This document shows positions 46,645 through 56,008 of a DNA stretch of 64,000 nt, in pieces. The notes under the pieces were generated by a model, which ran no database searches, was not told the DNA's origin, and saw only the letters and a list, made by a program, of their open reading frames with translations. Source of the stretch: Paenarthrobacter sp. PH39-S1 (GTDB lineage: Bacteria > Actinomycetota > Actinomycetes > Actinomycetales > Micrococcaceae); NCBI RefSeq assembly GCF_030063245.1, contig NZ_JASISR010000015.1, positions 47,012 to 111,011 of the forward strand. The letters are read 5' to 3'. A program made the position numbers and the translations under genes. Position 1 is the first letter of the stretch, and each line of letters begins with the position of its first letter.

Positions 46645-48243
46645 ATGACAACGACACCGAACCTACCAACGACGACCAGCGACTATGCCGAATCTGCCAC
46701 CGATCAAATCGCGCAAGCCGGCCCTCGCGAATGGCTCGGCCTGGCCGTGCTGGCGCTGGGCGCCTTAATCACGTCCATCGATGTATCTGTGGCAATCCTC
46801 GCTCTGCCGAGGATCAGTGAAACACTCGATGCCAACAGCAGCGAGCAACTGTGGATTCTCGACTCGTACGGTTTCTTGATGGCCAGCCTGATGGTGACCT
46901 TCGGCTCGATCGCCGACCGCATCGGACGGCGCAAGATGGCCATGATGGGTGCTGGCCTGTTCGGGCTCGCATCGATTGCGGCAGCGTTCTCAGCCACACC
47001 CCTGATGCTGATCGGAGCACGTTCGATCATGGGCGTTGGTGCCGCAGCTCTGTCGCCGGCCCTCTTCGGGCTTCTGACAACCATGTTCCGTAACGAGAGG
47101 CAGCGTTCCACCGCGCTCGGCGTCTTCATGACGTGCTTCATGGGCGGCATGCTTCTGGGTCCGGTGGTCGGCGGGGTGCTGTTGTCCCGATTCGGCTGGG
47201 GCTCCGTGTTCCTCGTCGGTGTCCCTGTGATGCTGCTCCTCGTGCTGTTGTGTCCGATTCTCGTCCCTGAATACCGGGGCGTTGCAACGAACGAGGCCGG
47301 GCAGGTTCGAACGACGGACTGGCTCAGCGCACTGCTCTCGCTCCTGGCCATCCTTCCAGTGGTCTACGGGCTCAAGGAGTTTGCCAGGTCCGGCATGGAC
47401 TGGACCTCCGTGCTGAGCATCCTCGCCGGATTGGCGTTCTCCGTCGTTTTCGTGCGCAGGCAACGGTTGCTTTCGGCGGATGCCCGGCGTGAGCCGCTAC
47501 TCGACCTGACCATGTTCCGAAGCCGCGGCTTCCTCGTCGTGCTGCTCAGCCTGATGCTGATGACCATGATGACCGGACCCATGATGATGCTGAACACTCA
47601 GTACTTTCAATTGGTATCCGGCGAAAGTCCGCTTGCTTCAGGTCTGCTGACGCTCCCAGCCGCAGCGACCAGCGCAGGCGGGTTCATTGTGATGCCGCTA
47701 ATCGCTCGGCGAATCCGGCCAGGGCTCGTGATCAGCGGCGGGATCAGCTTGATCGTGATCGGTCTCATGGTGATGGCACTGATCTCGCCGACCACAGGGC
47801 CATGGCCACTGGTTGTGGGTTTCGCGCTGGTCTCTTTCGGCTCCACCCCGCTGCCCACGCTTGGAACAAATCTGATCGTCGGGTCTGTGCCTCTGGACAA
47901 AGCTTCGTCTGCGGCATCGACATCGGAGACCAGCGGACAACTGGGCTATTCACTGGGTATCGCTGTGCTGGGCAGCATCGTGACGGCTGTCTATCGCATG
48001 CAACTTCCGCACGTTGCCGGGCTCTCGGCTGCCGAGCAAACTGCCGCACAGGAGAGCATTGCAGGAGCAGGAATGGTCTGGAGCGAATCTTCGGAACCTG
48101 TAGCAACCACCTTGCGAGACGCGACGGCGCTTGCTTTCTGCTCTGGGGTGCAGAGCGTCGCGATCCTGAGCGCAGTGGTGATGGCCGCGTTGGCCGTCGT
48201 AACTTTCCTCACGCTTCGCCGCATCCCTGCCTTTCAACAATAA
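46645..48243 (+). CDS. MFS drug-efflux transporter (DHA2 type)
   Basis: The protein has 532 residues from ATG 46645 (AAGGA upstream). The open frame back to 46591 lacks a ribosome site. Fourteen hydrophobic segments are plausible. Motif A appears as GSIADRIGRRKMAMMGAGLF, the D1 motif as ITSIDVSVAILALPRI, and motif C as GGMLLGPVVGGVLL. It is 30 bp upstream of the DGPF gene of module F, so exporter, DGPF and sigma factor probably form one operon. This parallels the hydrolase-MFS operon facing module A. Confidence 0.87.
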   Translation: MTTTPNLPTTTSDYAESATDQIAQAGPREWLGLAVLALGALITSIDVSVAILALPRISETLDANSSEQLWILDSYGFLMASLMVTFGSIADRIGRRKMAMMGAGLFGLASIAAAFSATPLMLIGARSIMGVGAAALSPALFGLLTTMFRNERQRSTALGVFMTCFMGGMLLGPVVGGVLLSRFGWGSVFLVGVPVMLLLVLLCPILVPEYRGVATNEAGQVRTTDWLSALLSLLAILPVVYGLKEFARSGMDWTSVLSILAGLAFSVVFVRRQRLLSADARREPLLDLTMFRSRGFLVVLLSLMLMTMMTGPMMMLNTQYFQLVSGESPLASGLLTLPAAATSAGGFIVMPLIARRIRPGLVISGGISLIVIGLMVMALISPTTGPWPLVVGFALVSFGSTPLPTLGTNLIVGSVPLDKASSAASTSETSGQLGYSLGIAVLGSIVTAVYRMQLPHVAGLSAAEQTAAQESIAGAGMVWSESSEPVATTLRDATALAFCSGVQSVAILSAVVMAALAVVTFLTLRRIPAFQQ

Positions 48244-48273
48244 AATCACCAACAAAAGTTAAGGAACACAATC

Positions 48274-48642
48274 ATGAAATATTTGATCCTGATGCAGGTC
48301 GATCCGTCGGCATTCGATTCTCTTACGGCTGAAGAACAAACGGCGATCGGCACGGGCCACCAGGCCTTCATCGAACAGATCACTGCATCTGGAGAGATGC
48401 TGAGCACCCATGCTCTTGGCGACCCAACCCAGACGACCACCATCCGTGGCACGGGCGGTAAACCAGAGGTGATCGACGGCCCCTTCGCTGAGACGAAGGA
48501 GTTCATGGGCGGTTACTACCTGATCGACGTGGAATCGAAGGAGCGAGCGATCGAACTAGCGCAGCTGATCCCGGATGCGGGTATCAAGGGTCTCTCCCTG
48601 GAGATCCGGCCGGTGATGTTCTCCGGCGGGGCGAACATGTGA
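48274..48642 (+). CDS. DGPF/YCII-related protein, module F
   Basis: The protein has 122 residues, with strand 1 KYLILMQVDPSAFDSL and the signature IDGPFAETKEFMGGYYLIDV. ATG 48274 follows AAGGA. Its end overlaps the GTG start of ECF42-F. Larger than copies B and C, it is nearer to copy A. Confidence 0.88.
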   Translation: MKYLILMQVDPSAFDSLTAEEQTAIGTGHQAFIEQITASGEMLSTHALGDPTQTTTIRGTGGKPEVIDGPFAETKEFMGGYYLIDVESKERAIELAQLIPDAGIKGLSLEIRPVMFSGGANM

Positions 48643-49868
48643 TTCGTGAATCCATGCCAGAGGACCTGCTGCGCGCTCTCGCGCCGCAGGTTCTCGGCGC
48701 TCTCCTCCGACGCTATGGCGCTGGCCAGTTCGACCTGTGCGAAGACGCCGTGCAGGAGGCACTGCTCGCAGCACACGAGCAGTGGCCGACGCGCGGGTAT
48801 CCGGATGACCCAGCCGCCTGGCTGATCACAGTCGCTGGGCGCAGGCTCATCGATCGAATTCGTAGCGAGAAGCGGCGGCACGACCGTGAGCTGAAGCACG
48901 CGAGCCTCGCCCATCCACTGGCGCAGCAAGCTGCTCTGGCAACGGACGACAGCGTGCAGGTACTCAAGCTGTGCTGCCATCCTGCACTGTCGCCGGCCGC
49001 GCAGGTCGCGCTGACTCTCCGCGCTGTTGCTGGGCTGACGACGGCGCAGATCGCCCACGCCTATCTGCTTCCCGAGACTACGGTGGCGCAACGAATCACC
49101 CGCGCCAAAGCGCGCATTCGCGAGGCCGGAGCGGCGTTTCCGGCAGCCACAAGCGCCGAGGATCGCGTCACGCCGGTGCTTACCGTGCTCTACCTCATGT
49201 TCAATGAGGGGCATACGGCCACCACTGGGCGCGCTGTCCACGACGTGGAGCTCAGCGGTGAGGCCATCAGGCTCGCCAGGATCGTGTGCGCAGAGCTGCC
49301 CGAGCACGGCGAGGCGGCCGGCCTACTCGCACTCATGCTCCTCACCGACGCTCGTCGAGCGGCCAGGACCACTCCAAGTGGCGCCCTCATCCGGCTTGAC
49401 GAGCAGGACAGGTCGCTTTGGAACCAGGCCGCGATCGCCGAGGGTGTGGCAATTCTCGAGTGCACCCTTCCCGGTCGGCGCCCCAGCCCCTACCTCTTGC
49501 AAGCGAGCATCGCGGCGCTGCACGACGAGGCACCAAACACGAGTGAGACTGATTGGCCGCAAATCTTGGTGCTCTACAAACTGCTCGAACGCGAGACCCG
49601 CAATCCAGTCGTCACACTCAACCGTGCTGTGGCCGAGGCGATGGTCCACGGACCCGCTGCCGGATTGGCGATCGTCGAAGAACTGACTGCAAGCAAACTG
49701 CAGACCGACCTTTCCAGACTCATGGCCGTGCGTGCGCACCTGCTGGAGCAGTCCGGAGATCGCCAGGCAGCGATCGAGGCCTATCATTCAGCGGCCCGCG
49801 CGACGGCATCCACGCCCGAGCATGACTATCTGCTGGGTCGTGCGCGGAGCCTGGTCGAGTCTGGCTGA
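48639..49868 (+). CDS. ECF42 sigma factor, module F
   Basis: The protein has 409 residues from GTG 48639, overlapping the DGPF stop. Sigma2 includes FDLCEDAVQEALLAAHEQWP and AAWLITVAGRRLIDRIRSEK. Sigma4 includes GLTTAQIAHAYLLPETTVAQ and RITRAKARIREAG. The extension has FNEGHTATTGRAVHDVELSG and NPVVTLNRAVAEAMVHGPAA. It is intact and full length. Confidence 0.9.
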   Translation: MIRESMPEDLLRALAPQVLGALLRRYGAGQFDLCEDAVQEALLAAHEQWPTRGYPDDPAAWLITVAGRRLIDRIRSEKRRHDRELKHASLAHPLAQQAALATDDSVQVLKLCCHPALSPAAQVALTLRAVAGLTTAQIAHAYLLPETTVAQRITRAKARIREAGAAFPAATSAEDRVTPVLTVLYLMFNEGHTATTGRAVHDVELSGEAIRLARIVCAELPEHGEAAGLLALMLLTDARRAARTTPSGALIRLDEQDRSLWNQAAIAEGVAILECTLPGRRPSPYLLQASIAALHDEAPNTSETDWPQILVLYKLLERETRNPVVTLNRAVAEAMVHGPAAGLAIVEELTASKLQTDLSRLMAVRAHLLEQSGDRQAAIEAYHSAARATASTPEHDYLLGRARSLVESG

Positions 49869-49935
49869 AAACCTCAACCTGACAAGACACTGACCGCCAC
49901 GTAACCTGCTATCTCACGAGGTACGAGGACAGCCA

Positions 49936-50271
49936 CTACCTGCAGTTTCGAATCCCACCACCTCGTCGCCGTCGTATGCGAGCACCCCCGGCGGAGGGTC
50001 CTGTGCGGCCAACTCCTTCACGAGATCCCCGCTCTCCGGACCGCCCAGTGCATGGTTCAGCTTCGACGGGATGCGGTAGCTGAGGCACGAGGTCGACAGG
50101 GATCGCGAGCACTAGAACGATCACTAATGCATAGATAAGATCAATCCACCGGCTCAGAATCAGAACAATGACTACTTCGATGCCCGTCGTCCAAAAAAAC
50201 CACATTCCCAGCAAGGGCCCGCCAGCAGGATGTTTCGTCCGGTCCACGACGTGCCCCTCGAAATAGTTCAA
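49936..50271 (-). CDS. Possible small membrane protein
   Basis: The frame has 111 codons. The first half has two hydrophobic segments (MWFFWTTGIEVVIVLILSRW; LIYALVIVLVLAIPV). The second half is Arg/Gly-rich and not protein-like, suggesting a lost original stop or a non-coding frame. Unassigned. Confidence 0.3.
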   Translation of the reverse strand: MNYFEGHVVDRTKHPAGGPLLGMWFFWTTGIEVVIVLILSRWIDLIYALVIVLVLAIPVDLVPQLPHPVEAEPCTGRSGERGSREGVGRTGPSAGGARIRRRRGGGIRNCR

Positions 50272-50324
50272 CGACCTAAGACCACCTTTGCAGCTTCAGC
50301 CACAGTGCTGAGAAGGTTCTCAAG

Positions 50325-50534
50325 TTGCTCCTCGAAAGTCTCCTAGGCTCCAAAGAATGCATAATCGACCAATCTGACTCCGAAAGTATCGAAAGCATAC
50401 GCGTTTACGGCCTTGGCACACGGCTTCGCGCCATGTATGCGGCAAAGCAGGGCCGGTTCTGGCAGCTACTCGCCTCGCATCCACGCCCGGCAGAGCGGCT
50501 GGCCTATCTTCAACGCACCTTCGGAGACAGCTAA
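50325..50534 (+). pseudogene. Possible M48-peptidase-like C-terminal fragment
   Basis: The frame ends FWQLLASHPRPAERLAYLQR, which resembles the SHPPxxxR-type terminus of M48 membrane peptidases. No zinc-site HExxH precedes it. A weak, pattern-based call. Confidence 0.3.
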
Positions 50535-50631
50535 CGTCCATGATGAGGCCCCTAGCCAGGAACAACGGTGATTGCCCAAAGCGGTCTGTGCGAATACGTT
50601 AGGCGATAGAAGTAGTGGAGGGGAGAACGCC

Positions 50632-51663
50632 ATGACCGCAGAATGTACCCTCATGCTTCGCATCACGAGTCGTCTCCCTGTCGGAGTGTCGCGCTTCTTT
50701 CAGGAGGAACTCGCCGTGAGTTTGTCTGATGCTGGCAGCGTTAAGGCGATGATCTATGCAGAGGAAACAGAGCCAGGCATAACCAACTCGGGCCGCCCAA
50801 TGTTGGCTGTCTCTTCCGCGCACTCAGTGCCGCAGCCATGGATGGAGATACTTCAAGGGATTGAAATGGGAAAGTGGCCGGCGGGCTTCGTCCCCGGCAC
50901 TCCGAACTCTTTTCTGTTCGACTTCTATCCAAAAGAGATGCAAGACTTCTGCGGTAGCGCCTTTGACAACCTCAAGAACGGGGTGGGTGCGTTCTTCGGG
51001 TTAATGCGGTGGCGACTTCACGACGACTTCTCGGGTGGCGACCACCTCTCGCTTGGCAAATTTGAATGGTCTGCTGACGAAATGCTCTGGTACACGCTAA
51101 GACAGGTGCCCCATTTCTCGGCCCGCATCATGCCTCAAATTAGACTCGGGCCGGAAATTGGCAAAGCCTTGGACAAATTGGTGAAGGGGAAGTTCAAAGA
51201 ACCGTTGGGTCGTGAAATCTGGCACGTAGCGGTGAATACCGATCATAGAACGTCCGTCATCCTGGCGGTTATCGCAGTGGAGATTGAAGTAAAGCGCCTG
51301 ATCAGCGAAACTGTTCCGGACAGTGAGTGGCTGATTGCGAATCTTCCTGCCCCGCCCGTCGTTCGCCTCATTAGAACCTATTTGCCGATGATCATCACCA
51401 TCCCAACAAACTTGCTCCCTCCAAACAAGCTAATGAACGCACTAGATAAGGCCATCAAACTTCGCAACACCTTTGTACATGGAGGGTTTCAGACATCGGC
51501 AGGGTGGGCTGCCACTGACGACCTTTCGGCGCAGGAAGTCGCCAAGGTGTTGGAAACCTGTTCAGATTTGCTGTGTCTGTTCGACCTTTACCGCGGACAT
51601 GATTGGGCTATCAGCCACCTCAGCGAAGAGACGCGACGTTCCATCGAGGGCACCACCACCTGA
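50632..51663 (+). CDS. HEPN-motif protein of unknown function
   Basis: The protein has 343 residues from ATG 50632 with the strong site GGAGGGGAG. No known family is recognised over the first 200 residues, which look globular and mixed alpha/beta. Near the end, KAIKLRNTFVHGGFQTS contains the R-x4-H motif of HEPN ribonuclease-like domains (Arg278, His283) within a helical region from about residue 195. HEPN proteins often act in toxin-antitoxin or phage defence by cutting RNA. No partner nucleotidyltransferase is adjacent. It has lower GC than its neighbours. Confidence 0.65.
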   Translation: MTAECTLMLRITSRLPVGVSRFFQEELAVSLSDAGSVKAMIYAEETEPGITNSGRPMLAVSSAHSVPQPWMEILQGIEMGKWPAGFVPGTPNSFLFDFYPKEMQDFCGSAFDNLKNGVGAFFGLMRWRLHDDFSGGDHLSLGKFEWSADEMLWYTLRQVPHFSARIMPQIRLGPEIGKALDKLVKGKFKEPLGREIWHVAVNTDHRTSVILAVIAVEIEVKRLISETVPDSEWLIANLPAPPVVRLIRTYLPMIITIPTNLLPPNKLMNALDKAIKLRNTFVHGGFQTSAGWAATDDLSAQEVAKVLETCSDLLCLFDLYRGHDWAISHLSEETRRSIEGTTT

Positions 51664-51914
51664 TTCCAGTACACCCTCACTACGAAAGGGACCGAGGACC
51701 CAGGGGCCAAGCGACCTGCTTAATTACGACCCTTATCTTTAAACCCGCTCGCTAAACACCGTGATAGCGGGGCGCTTCCGTCATGGACAGTGTCCGAGGT
51801 GGCGCCGGTTTCAGACTGCCTGATAGCGGCACCACCATCGCTCATAGGAACATGACCTGGAACGCCGGACCAGGCCAGGCAGGAGTTCGCTTCGGCTGAT
51901 GCGCTGCGGGAGGG
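51664..51914. other. Gene-free convergent gap
   Basis: No gene is supported. It separates the HEPN-motif gene from the convergent SDR gene. Confidence 0.4.
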
Positions 51915-52703
51915 TCAGGGTTTGAGGGTGAATGCCGGTGTGCCGGCGAGTCGTCCGCCGTCGACGGCGAGCACGGTGCCCGTGACGAACGAGGAGGCAT
52001 CGGAGCAGAGCCACAGGGTGGCCGCCGCGATCTCCTCGACGCGGCCGATCCGGCCGAGCGGCACGGCCGCCGATGCGCCGGCCTGCGCGGCCGCACCCGC
52101 CGCCGTCAGCCGATTGGTGAAGACCGGGCCCGGCGCGATCGCGTTGACCCGGACGCCGGATGCCGCGTAGTCGAGAGCGGCGACGCGGGTCAGACCGCCG
52201 ATACCGAACTTGCTGGCCGCATAGCCGCTCAGCCCGGCGACTCCCTGCTCGCCCGCTGTCGAGGACATGTTCACGATTGCCGCACCGTTCTCCGCCTCCC
52301 GCATGAGTTCCAGCTCGTATTTGAGGCAGAGAAACGTTCCGCGCAGATTAACGGCAATCGCACTGTCGAACTGCTCGCTGGTCCACTCGGCCATCGGAGC
52401 AGGCGGCCGGCCTCCACCGGCGGCATTGTTGACGGCAACGTCGAGCCGTCCGAACCGTGAGCGGATGCCTGCCAGCAGGCCGCGGACCGAACGCTCGTTC
52501 GTCACGTCGGCCGGCACCGCGACGGCAAGTCCGCCGTCATCGGTGATGGCCTTCACCTGCCGCAACAGGGCTGCCTCATTACGCGAGGCCAGTACGACGT
52601 GTGCACCGGCCGCGGCCAGAGCCGCGGCGATCGCCGCACCGATCCCCTGGCTCGCGCCGGTGACCAGCGCGACCTTTCCATCGAGGCGCTCGGCGCCGGT
52701 CAT
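51915..52703 (-). CDS. Short-chain dehydrogenase/reductase (SDR)
   Basis: The protein has 262 residues. The nucleotide-binding motif VTGASQGIGAAIAAAL (TGxxxGIG) is at about residue 14. The NNAAG motif is at about 92, the catalytic Ser in IVNMSSTAGE, and the YAASK catalytic Tyr-Lys at about 160. It is a classical cytoplasmic NAD(P)-dependent oxidoreductase. Its ATG overlaps the end of the membrane-protein gene, so the two are co-translated. Confidence 0.88.
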   Translation of the reverse strand: MTGAERLDGKVALVTGASQGIGAAIAAALAAAGAHVVLASRNEAALLRQVKAITDDGGLAVAVPADVTNERSVRGLLAGIRSRFGRLDVAVNNAAGGGRPPAPMAEWTSEQFDSAIAVNLRGTFLCLKYELELMREAENGAAIVNMSSTAGEQGVAGLSGYAASKFGIGGLTRVAALDYAASGVRVNAIAPGPVFTNRLTAAGAAAQAGASAAVPLGRIGRVEEIAAATLWLCSDASSFVTGTVLAVDGGRLAGTPAFTLKP

Positions 52704-53410
52704 CGTGCTTCTCGATTCGCGACGGACCTGTTCTGTGGCAGGAGGAAGCCAACCGCTACGAGCCAGAGGAGGCCGCCGAACCGCCCGATCGGGAGCAGGA
52801 ACTGGATCGGCTCGAGGGTCATCGAGAGGAAGCTCAGTTCCGACAGGGCGGCGATCACCAGACCGGTCCAGGCGAGCCAGCGCGGCACGAAGCCCAGGAT
52901 GAGGGCCGGCACAGCGATCCCCGCGACGAGGAGCCCCATGCCAACCACGTACCCGACCCCGCCGGCGATGAATGCGAAAAACGACAGAGCGTGCGTGAGC
53001 GTCACGTCGGTGGTGATCTCCGGGCGGCTCAGCACCCAGGCCACGAGAGCCGAGAGCATCAGGAAGACTGCTGCGGTGATGCCGCCGAAGAACCCGATTC
53101 CCGGCCCGGGAACCCGAACCCCGAGGCGGAGCTGCTGGGCGTAAACGGTGGCCGCATAGATGCCCAGCGGTACAGCCGAACCGAGCTGGATCATGCTGGC
53201 GAGCCGCACGGCATCGGAGTTCTCCTGAAAGTACGCGGCGACCTGCCCCGCAGCGGAAAACGGCGAGGCAAACGTGTGGCCGCCGGTCATGATCGCACCT
53301 GCGGCCAGGCCGACGACGGTGAGTCCGAGGCTCACGACCGCGAGGATGCCCAGATTGGGTCCGCCCGGGCGGACCGTGTAACCGGTACGCGGAAGGGGAA
53401 CATCAGCCAT
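52700..53410 (-). CDS. DUF4386-like integral membrane protein
   Basis: The protein has 236 residues. ATG 53410 is seven bases after GGAAAGG; the ATG at 53416 is too close to that site. Six transmembrane segments are evident, for example LGILAVVSLGLTVVGLAAGA and GYVVGMGLLVAGIAVPALIL. The overall layout suggests DUF4386. It forms an operon with the SDR and is divergent from MarR, which probably represses both. Confidence 0.72.
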   Translation of the reverse strand: MADVPLPRTGYTVRPGGPNLGILAVVSLGLTVVGLAAGAIMTGGHTFASPFSAAGQVAAYFQENSDAVRLASMIQLGSAVPLGIYAATVYAQQLRLGVRVPGPGIGFFGGITAAVFLMLSALVAWVLSRPEITTDVTLTHALSFFAFIAGGVGYVVGMGLLVAGIAVPALILGFVPRWLAWTGLVIAALSELSFLSMTLEPIQFLLPIGRFGGLLWLVAVGFLLPQNRSVANREAR

Positions 53411-53445
53411 GATCATGCCTTTCCAATAATTGAGTCATATCATGG

Positions 53446-53488
53446 ATGATTCACGACTCGAATCATTTTGTCAAGGATGTAATATATA
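53446..53488. promoter_or_regulatory. MarR operator and leaderless promoter
   Basis: ATGATTC (53446-53452) and GAATCAT (53460-53466) form a perfect inverted repeat with 7-bp spacer. TAATATATA at 53480-53488 is a -10 region only a few bases before the MarR ATG at 53492, which lacks a ribosome site, so the message is probably leaderless. The repeat overlaps the likely -35 region. Confidence 0.6.
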
Positions 53489-53491
53489 GCC

Positions 53492-53992
53492 ATGGACTCA
53501 CCCGCCCAGCCCGGGCCGAAGCGCACCGCCTTCCTGCTCTCACAGCTGGGTGCGCTGGCGTCGTCGCGCTTTGCCGAACGCACCCGGGAAATCGGTTTGA
53601 CGCCGAGCGAAGCGGGCGTGCTTCGCCTGATCGGCCGGACCCCCGGGCTGAGCCAGCGGGCCCTTGCCGACCGGCTGGGGGCCGTTCCGAGTCGCGTGGT
53701 CCCGCTCATCGACTCGCTGCAGGCCCGCGGCCTCGTGGAGCGGGAGCGCAGCAGCACCGATCGCCGGAACTACGAACTTCGTCTGACCATCGAGGGCGCG
53801 CAGGTGCTGCGACAGCTGCGCGAGATCGCCGAAGTGCACGAGGCCGAACTGCTCGCGCCACTCACCGGCGAGCAGTCTGCCCAGCTCGGAAACCTGCTCG
53901 CCCGACTCGCGGGCGCCAACGCTCTCGACCTGGACCTCCACCGGGATGCAGGCCGCGAGGATCCCGCCACGATGACCCAGCTTCACCGGTAG
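53492..53992 (+). CDS. MarR-family regulator
   Basis: The protein has 166 residues. The HTH and wing region is GLSQRALADRLGAVPSRVVP then LIDSLQARGLVERERSSTDR and RNYELRLT, typical of MarR. It is divergent from the membrane protein/SDR operon and likely controls it through the ATGATTC repeat. Confidence 0.87.
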   Translation: MDSPAQPGPKRTAFLLSQLGALASSRFAERTREIGLTPSEAGVLRLIGRTPGLSQRALADRLGAVPSRVVPLIDSLQARGLVERERSSTDRRNYELRLTIEGAQVLRQLREIAEVHEAELLAPLTGEQSAQLGNLLARLAGANALDLDLHRDAGREDPATMTQLHR

Positions 53993-54451
53993 CCCACTCC
54001 ACCCGTCGCTTTCGGCTCAAACGCCGTGCACCAGACTGACTTAGGCTGGCTACAACGCCGCGGTCAACGTCGAGCCCCGCTCCTGGCCTGCACCCGCCAA
54101 ATCTCAACATCCATTCGGGCGGAGCCGCCCCAACATGTCAACGCCGGCCCTCAATGTCCAATGTAAGCGGCACGCCAGCCGTAGAGGTGGTAACCAATTC
54201 TTGTTCCATAACACCCCAAGGCAAGAACCTTGCATCGACAGAGCGAAACAGGGGTGGCTTGTGAAAAAATGGGTACCTGGCCGGGGTTCTCCCCAGATAT
54301 AGCTGGGGTGGAGAGACAACCGGCCACCAGTCACCGGAGACCAGTAGATTTGGTCAAGTCGCTGAAGTGGCCAGGGTGGCCCGAGAAGGCAGGGCTCCGC
54401 GCATGATCGGTGTAGCTTGCTCGTGTCACAGGTGAATCTGAGGTTACTAAC
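53993..54451. other. Gene-free stretch
   Basis: No gene is supported. The frames on either strand have no family features. Confidence 0.45.
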
Positions 54452-54763
54452 ATGATCGATTGGAATGCTCTCGGCCAGCTAGAGTTCGACCGACAAGTCG
54501 AACTTCTCGTCAGACGGCTCTACGCCAATACAGCCAATGAAATATGGTCGGTGAACGGTAAAGGTGGCGACGGGGGCCGCGACATCACGGTAAGACAAGG
54601 CAGCCGCGTTCGCATATTCCAATTGAAGTTTTTTCCTGGTGGATCCAGCTCGGAACATCGGAAACGGCGTAGACAAATCGTTGCATCTTTCGATAGTGCC
54701 ATGTCCCACAACCCTTATGCGTGGGTGTTGGTGGTCCCTGACAACCTGAGGCCAGGCGAATGA
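54452..54763 (+). pseudogene. Mrr-like restriction endonuclease domain, truncated
   Basis: The protein has 103 residues. LGQLEFDRQVELLVRRLYAN and GKGGDGGRDITVRQGSRVRI then FQLKFF match the Mrr-like PD-(D/E)XK core (GxGxDGGxD ... QxK). Natural relatives continue for 150 or more residues after the LVVPDNL segment, but here a TGA ends the frame at once. The remaining domain could bind or cut DNA only if active alone. Probably a relic of a defence gene. Confidence 0.65.
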
Positions 54764-55015
54764 CAAGGGACTCCTCAAACAGCCGTTGGACCGGCCGCCC
54801 GGCCGGAGAGGGACCGGCTTACGGGCAGGTCTTGCCGTGCCTGATGCTAAGTTGGAGCACAGTGACATTCTTACTTTCTCTGTGATCCAGAGTTCACGCA
54901 GCGGTTCCCATTCACTTCCTTGCGAAGTGGTGATTTCGTGCGCCCTCGGAGGGGACTCCCTAGCGAATTCCCCGAGCACCCGGCCCCTTACGGAAACTCA
55001 CCCAGAGAAGATCAC
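54764..55015. other. Gene-free stretch
   Basis: Follows the truncated nuclease. No gene is supported before the pentapeptide-repeat protein. Confidence 0.4.
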
Positions 55016-55891
55016 ATGCCTTTCACATCACAAGACTCCACCGCGTCCGCTTCGCCTGTACTGACCAGAGAGTCGCTGCGCCCTAACTGCAGCAACTGCT
55101 TCGCGCTCTGCTGCACAGCCCTTGGCTTTTCCCGCACAGCGGACTTCGCCCTCGACAAGCCAGCAGGAACTCCCTGCCAAAACCTGGCATCCGACTTCTC
55201 CTGCACCATCCACGACAGCTTGCGGCCACGGGGCTTCCGAGGATGCACCGTCTTTGATTGCTTCGGAGCGGGTCAGAACGTCTCCCAGAACATCTTCCAG
55301 GGGATCAGCTGGAAAGCAAGGCCAGAAATGGCAAAGGACATGTTCCCGGCATTCAAGATTGTCCGGCAACTCCACGAAATGCTCTGGTATTTAGCGGAAG
55401 CGACGACTAGAACCTTCGACCCGGACACCTCGCAACGGGTCGACCGGCTCAACACGATCATCGAGGGTGCAATGACCGGGGACGTGCAGCAGCTTCTCAC
55501 CCTGGATCTGGGAAATCTTCACGCTGACGTGCGGTCAGTACTGATGGACGTCAGTGAAGAAGTGCGAGCTTCATATCTCGCGACTGGGGACGACCATTTG
55601 GACGCTGTAGTTGTCCCAGGAGCGGACCTCATGGGCAGGAAATTCAGGTCCCGGTCGTTCCGCGGAGCGAACCTCCGTGGCGCTTACCTCATCGCGACTG
55701 ACTTGCGGGGCTGCGATTTGTCAGGCGCAGACCTTCTCGGTGCTGACTTTAGGGATGCCCGCTTCGAAGGAACCGACCTCTCCAAAGCCCTGTACCTGAC
55801 GCAGTCCCAAATTAATGCGGCAAAGAGCGACTCGAGTACCCATCTGCCGGCCGATCTAAGCACTCCCACCCACTGGCACGACCAAACATAA
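55016..55891 (+). CDS. Cysteine-cluster plus pentapeptide-repeat protein
   Basis: The protein has 291 residues from ATG 55016. The N-terminal part has eight clustered cysteines (25, 28, 32, 33, 54, 63, 77, 82), including CSNCFALCC, which suggests metal or iron-sulfur binding of the YkgJ type. A helical middle follows. The C-terminal quarter is a short right-handed pentapeptide helix (GANLRGAYLIATDLRGCDLS, GADLLGADFRDARFEGTDLS). It could act as a DNA mimic or scaffold. Function unknown; it looks complete. Confidence 0.75.
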   Translation: MPFTSQDSTASASPVLTRESLRPNCSNCFALCCTALGFSRTADFALDKPAGTPCQNLASDFSCTIHDSLRPRGFRGCTVFDCFGAGQNVSQNIFQGISWKARPEMAKDMFPAFKIVRQLHEMLWYLAEATTRTFDPDTSQRVDRLNTIIEGAMTGDVQQLLTLDLGNLHADVRSVLMDVSEEVRASYLATGDDHLDAVVVPGADLMGRKFRSRSFRGANLRGAYLIATDLRGCDLSGADLLGADFRDARFEGTDLSKALYLTQSQINAAKSDSSTHLPADLSTPTHWHDQT

Positions 55892-56008
55892 GAGGGACAC
55901 CTCCGCCTTGCCAGTGACCGCAGACCATCGGCAGGGCACCGTACAACCAGCCGTCCACTGGTGCCCGCTCAAGGCTCCTCCACCGGGCGCTCCCGGACAG
56001 CTTCGCCG

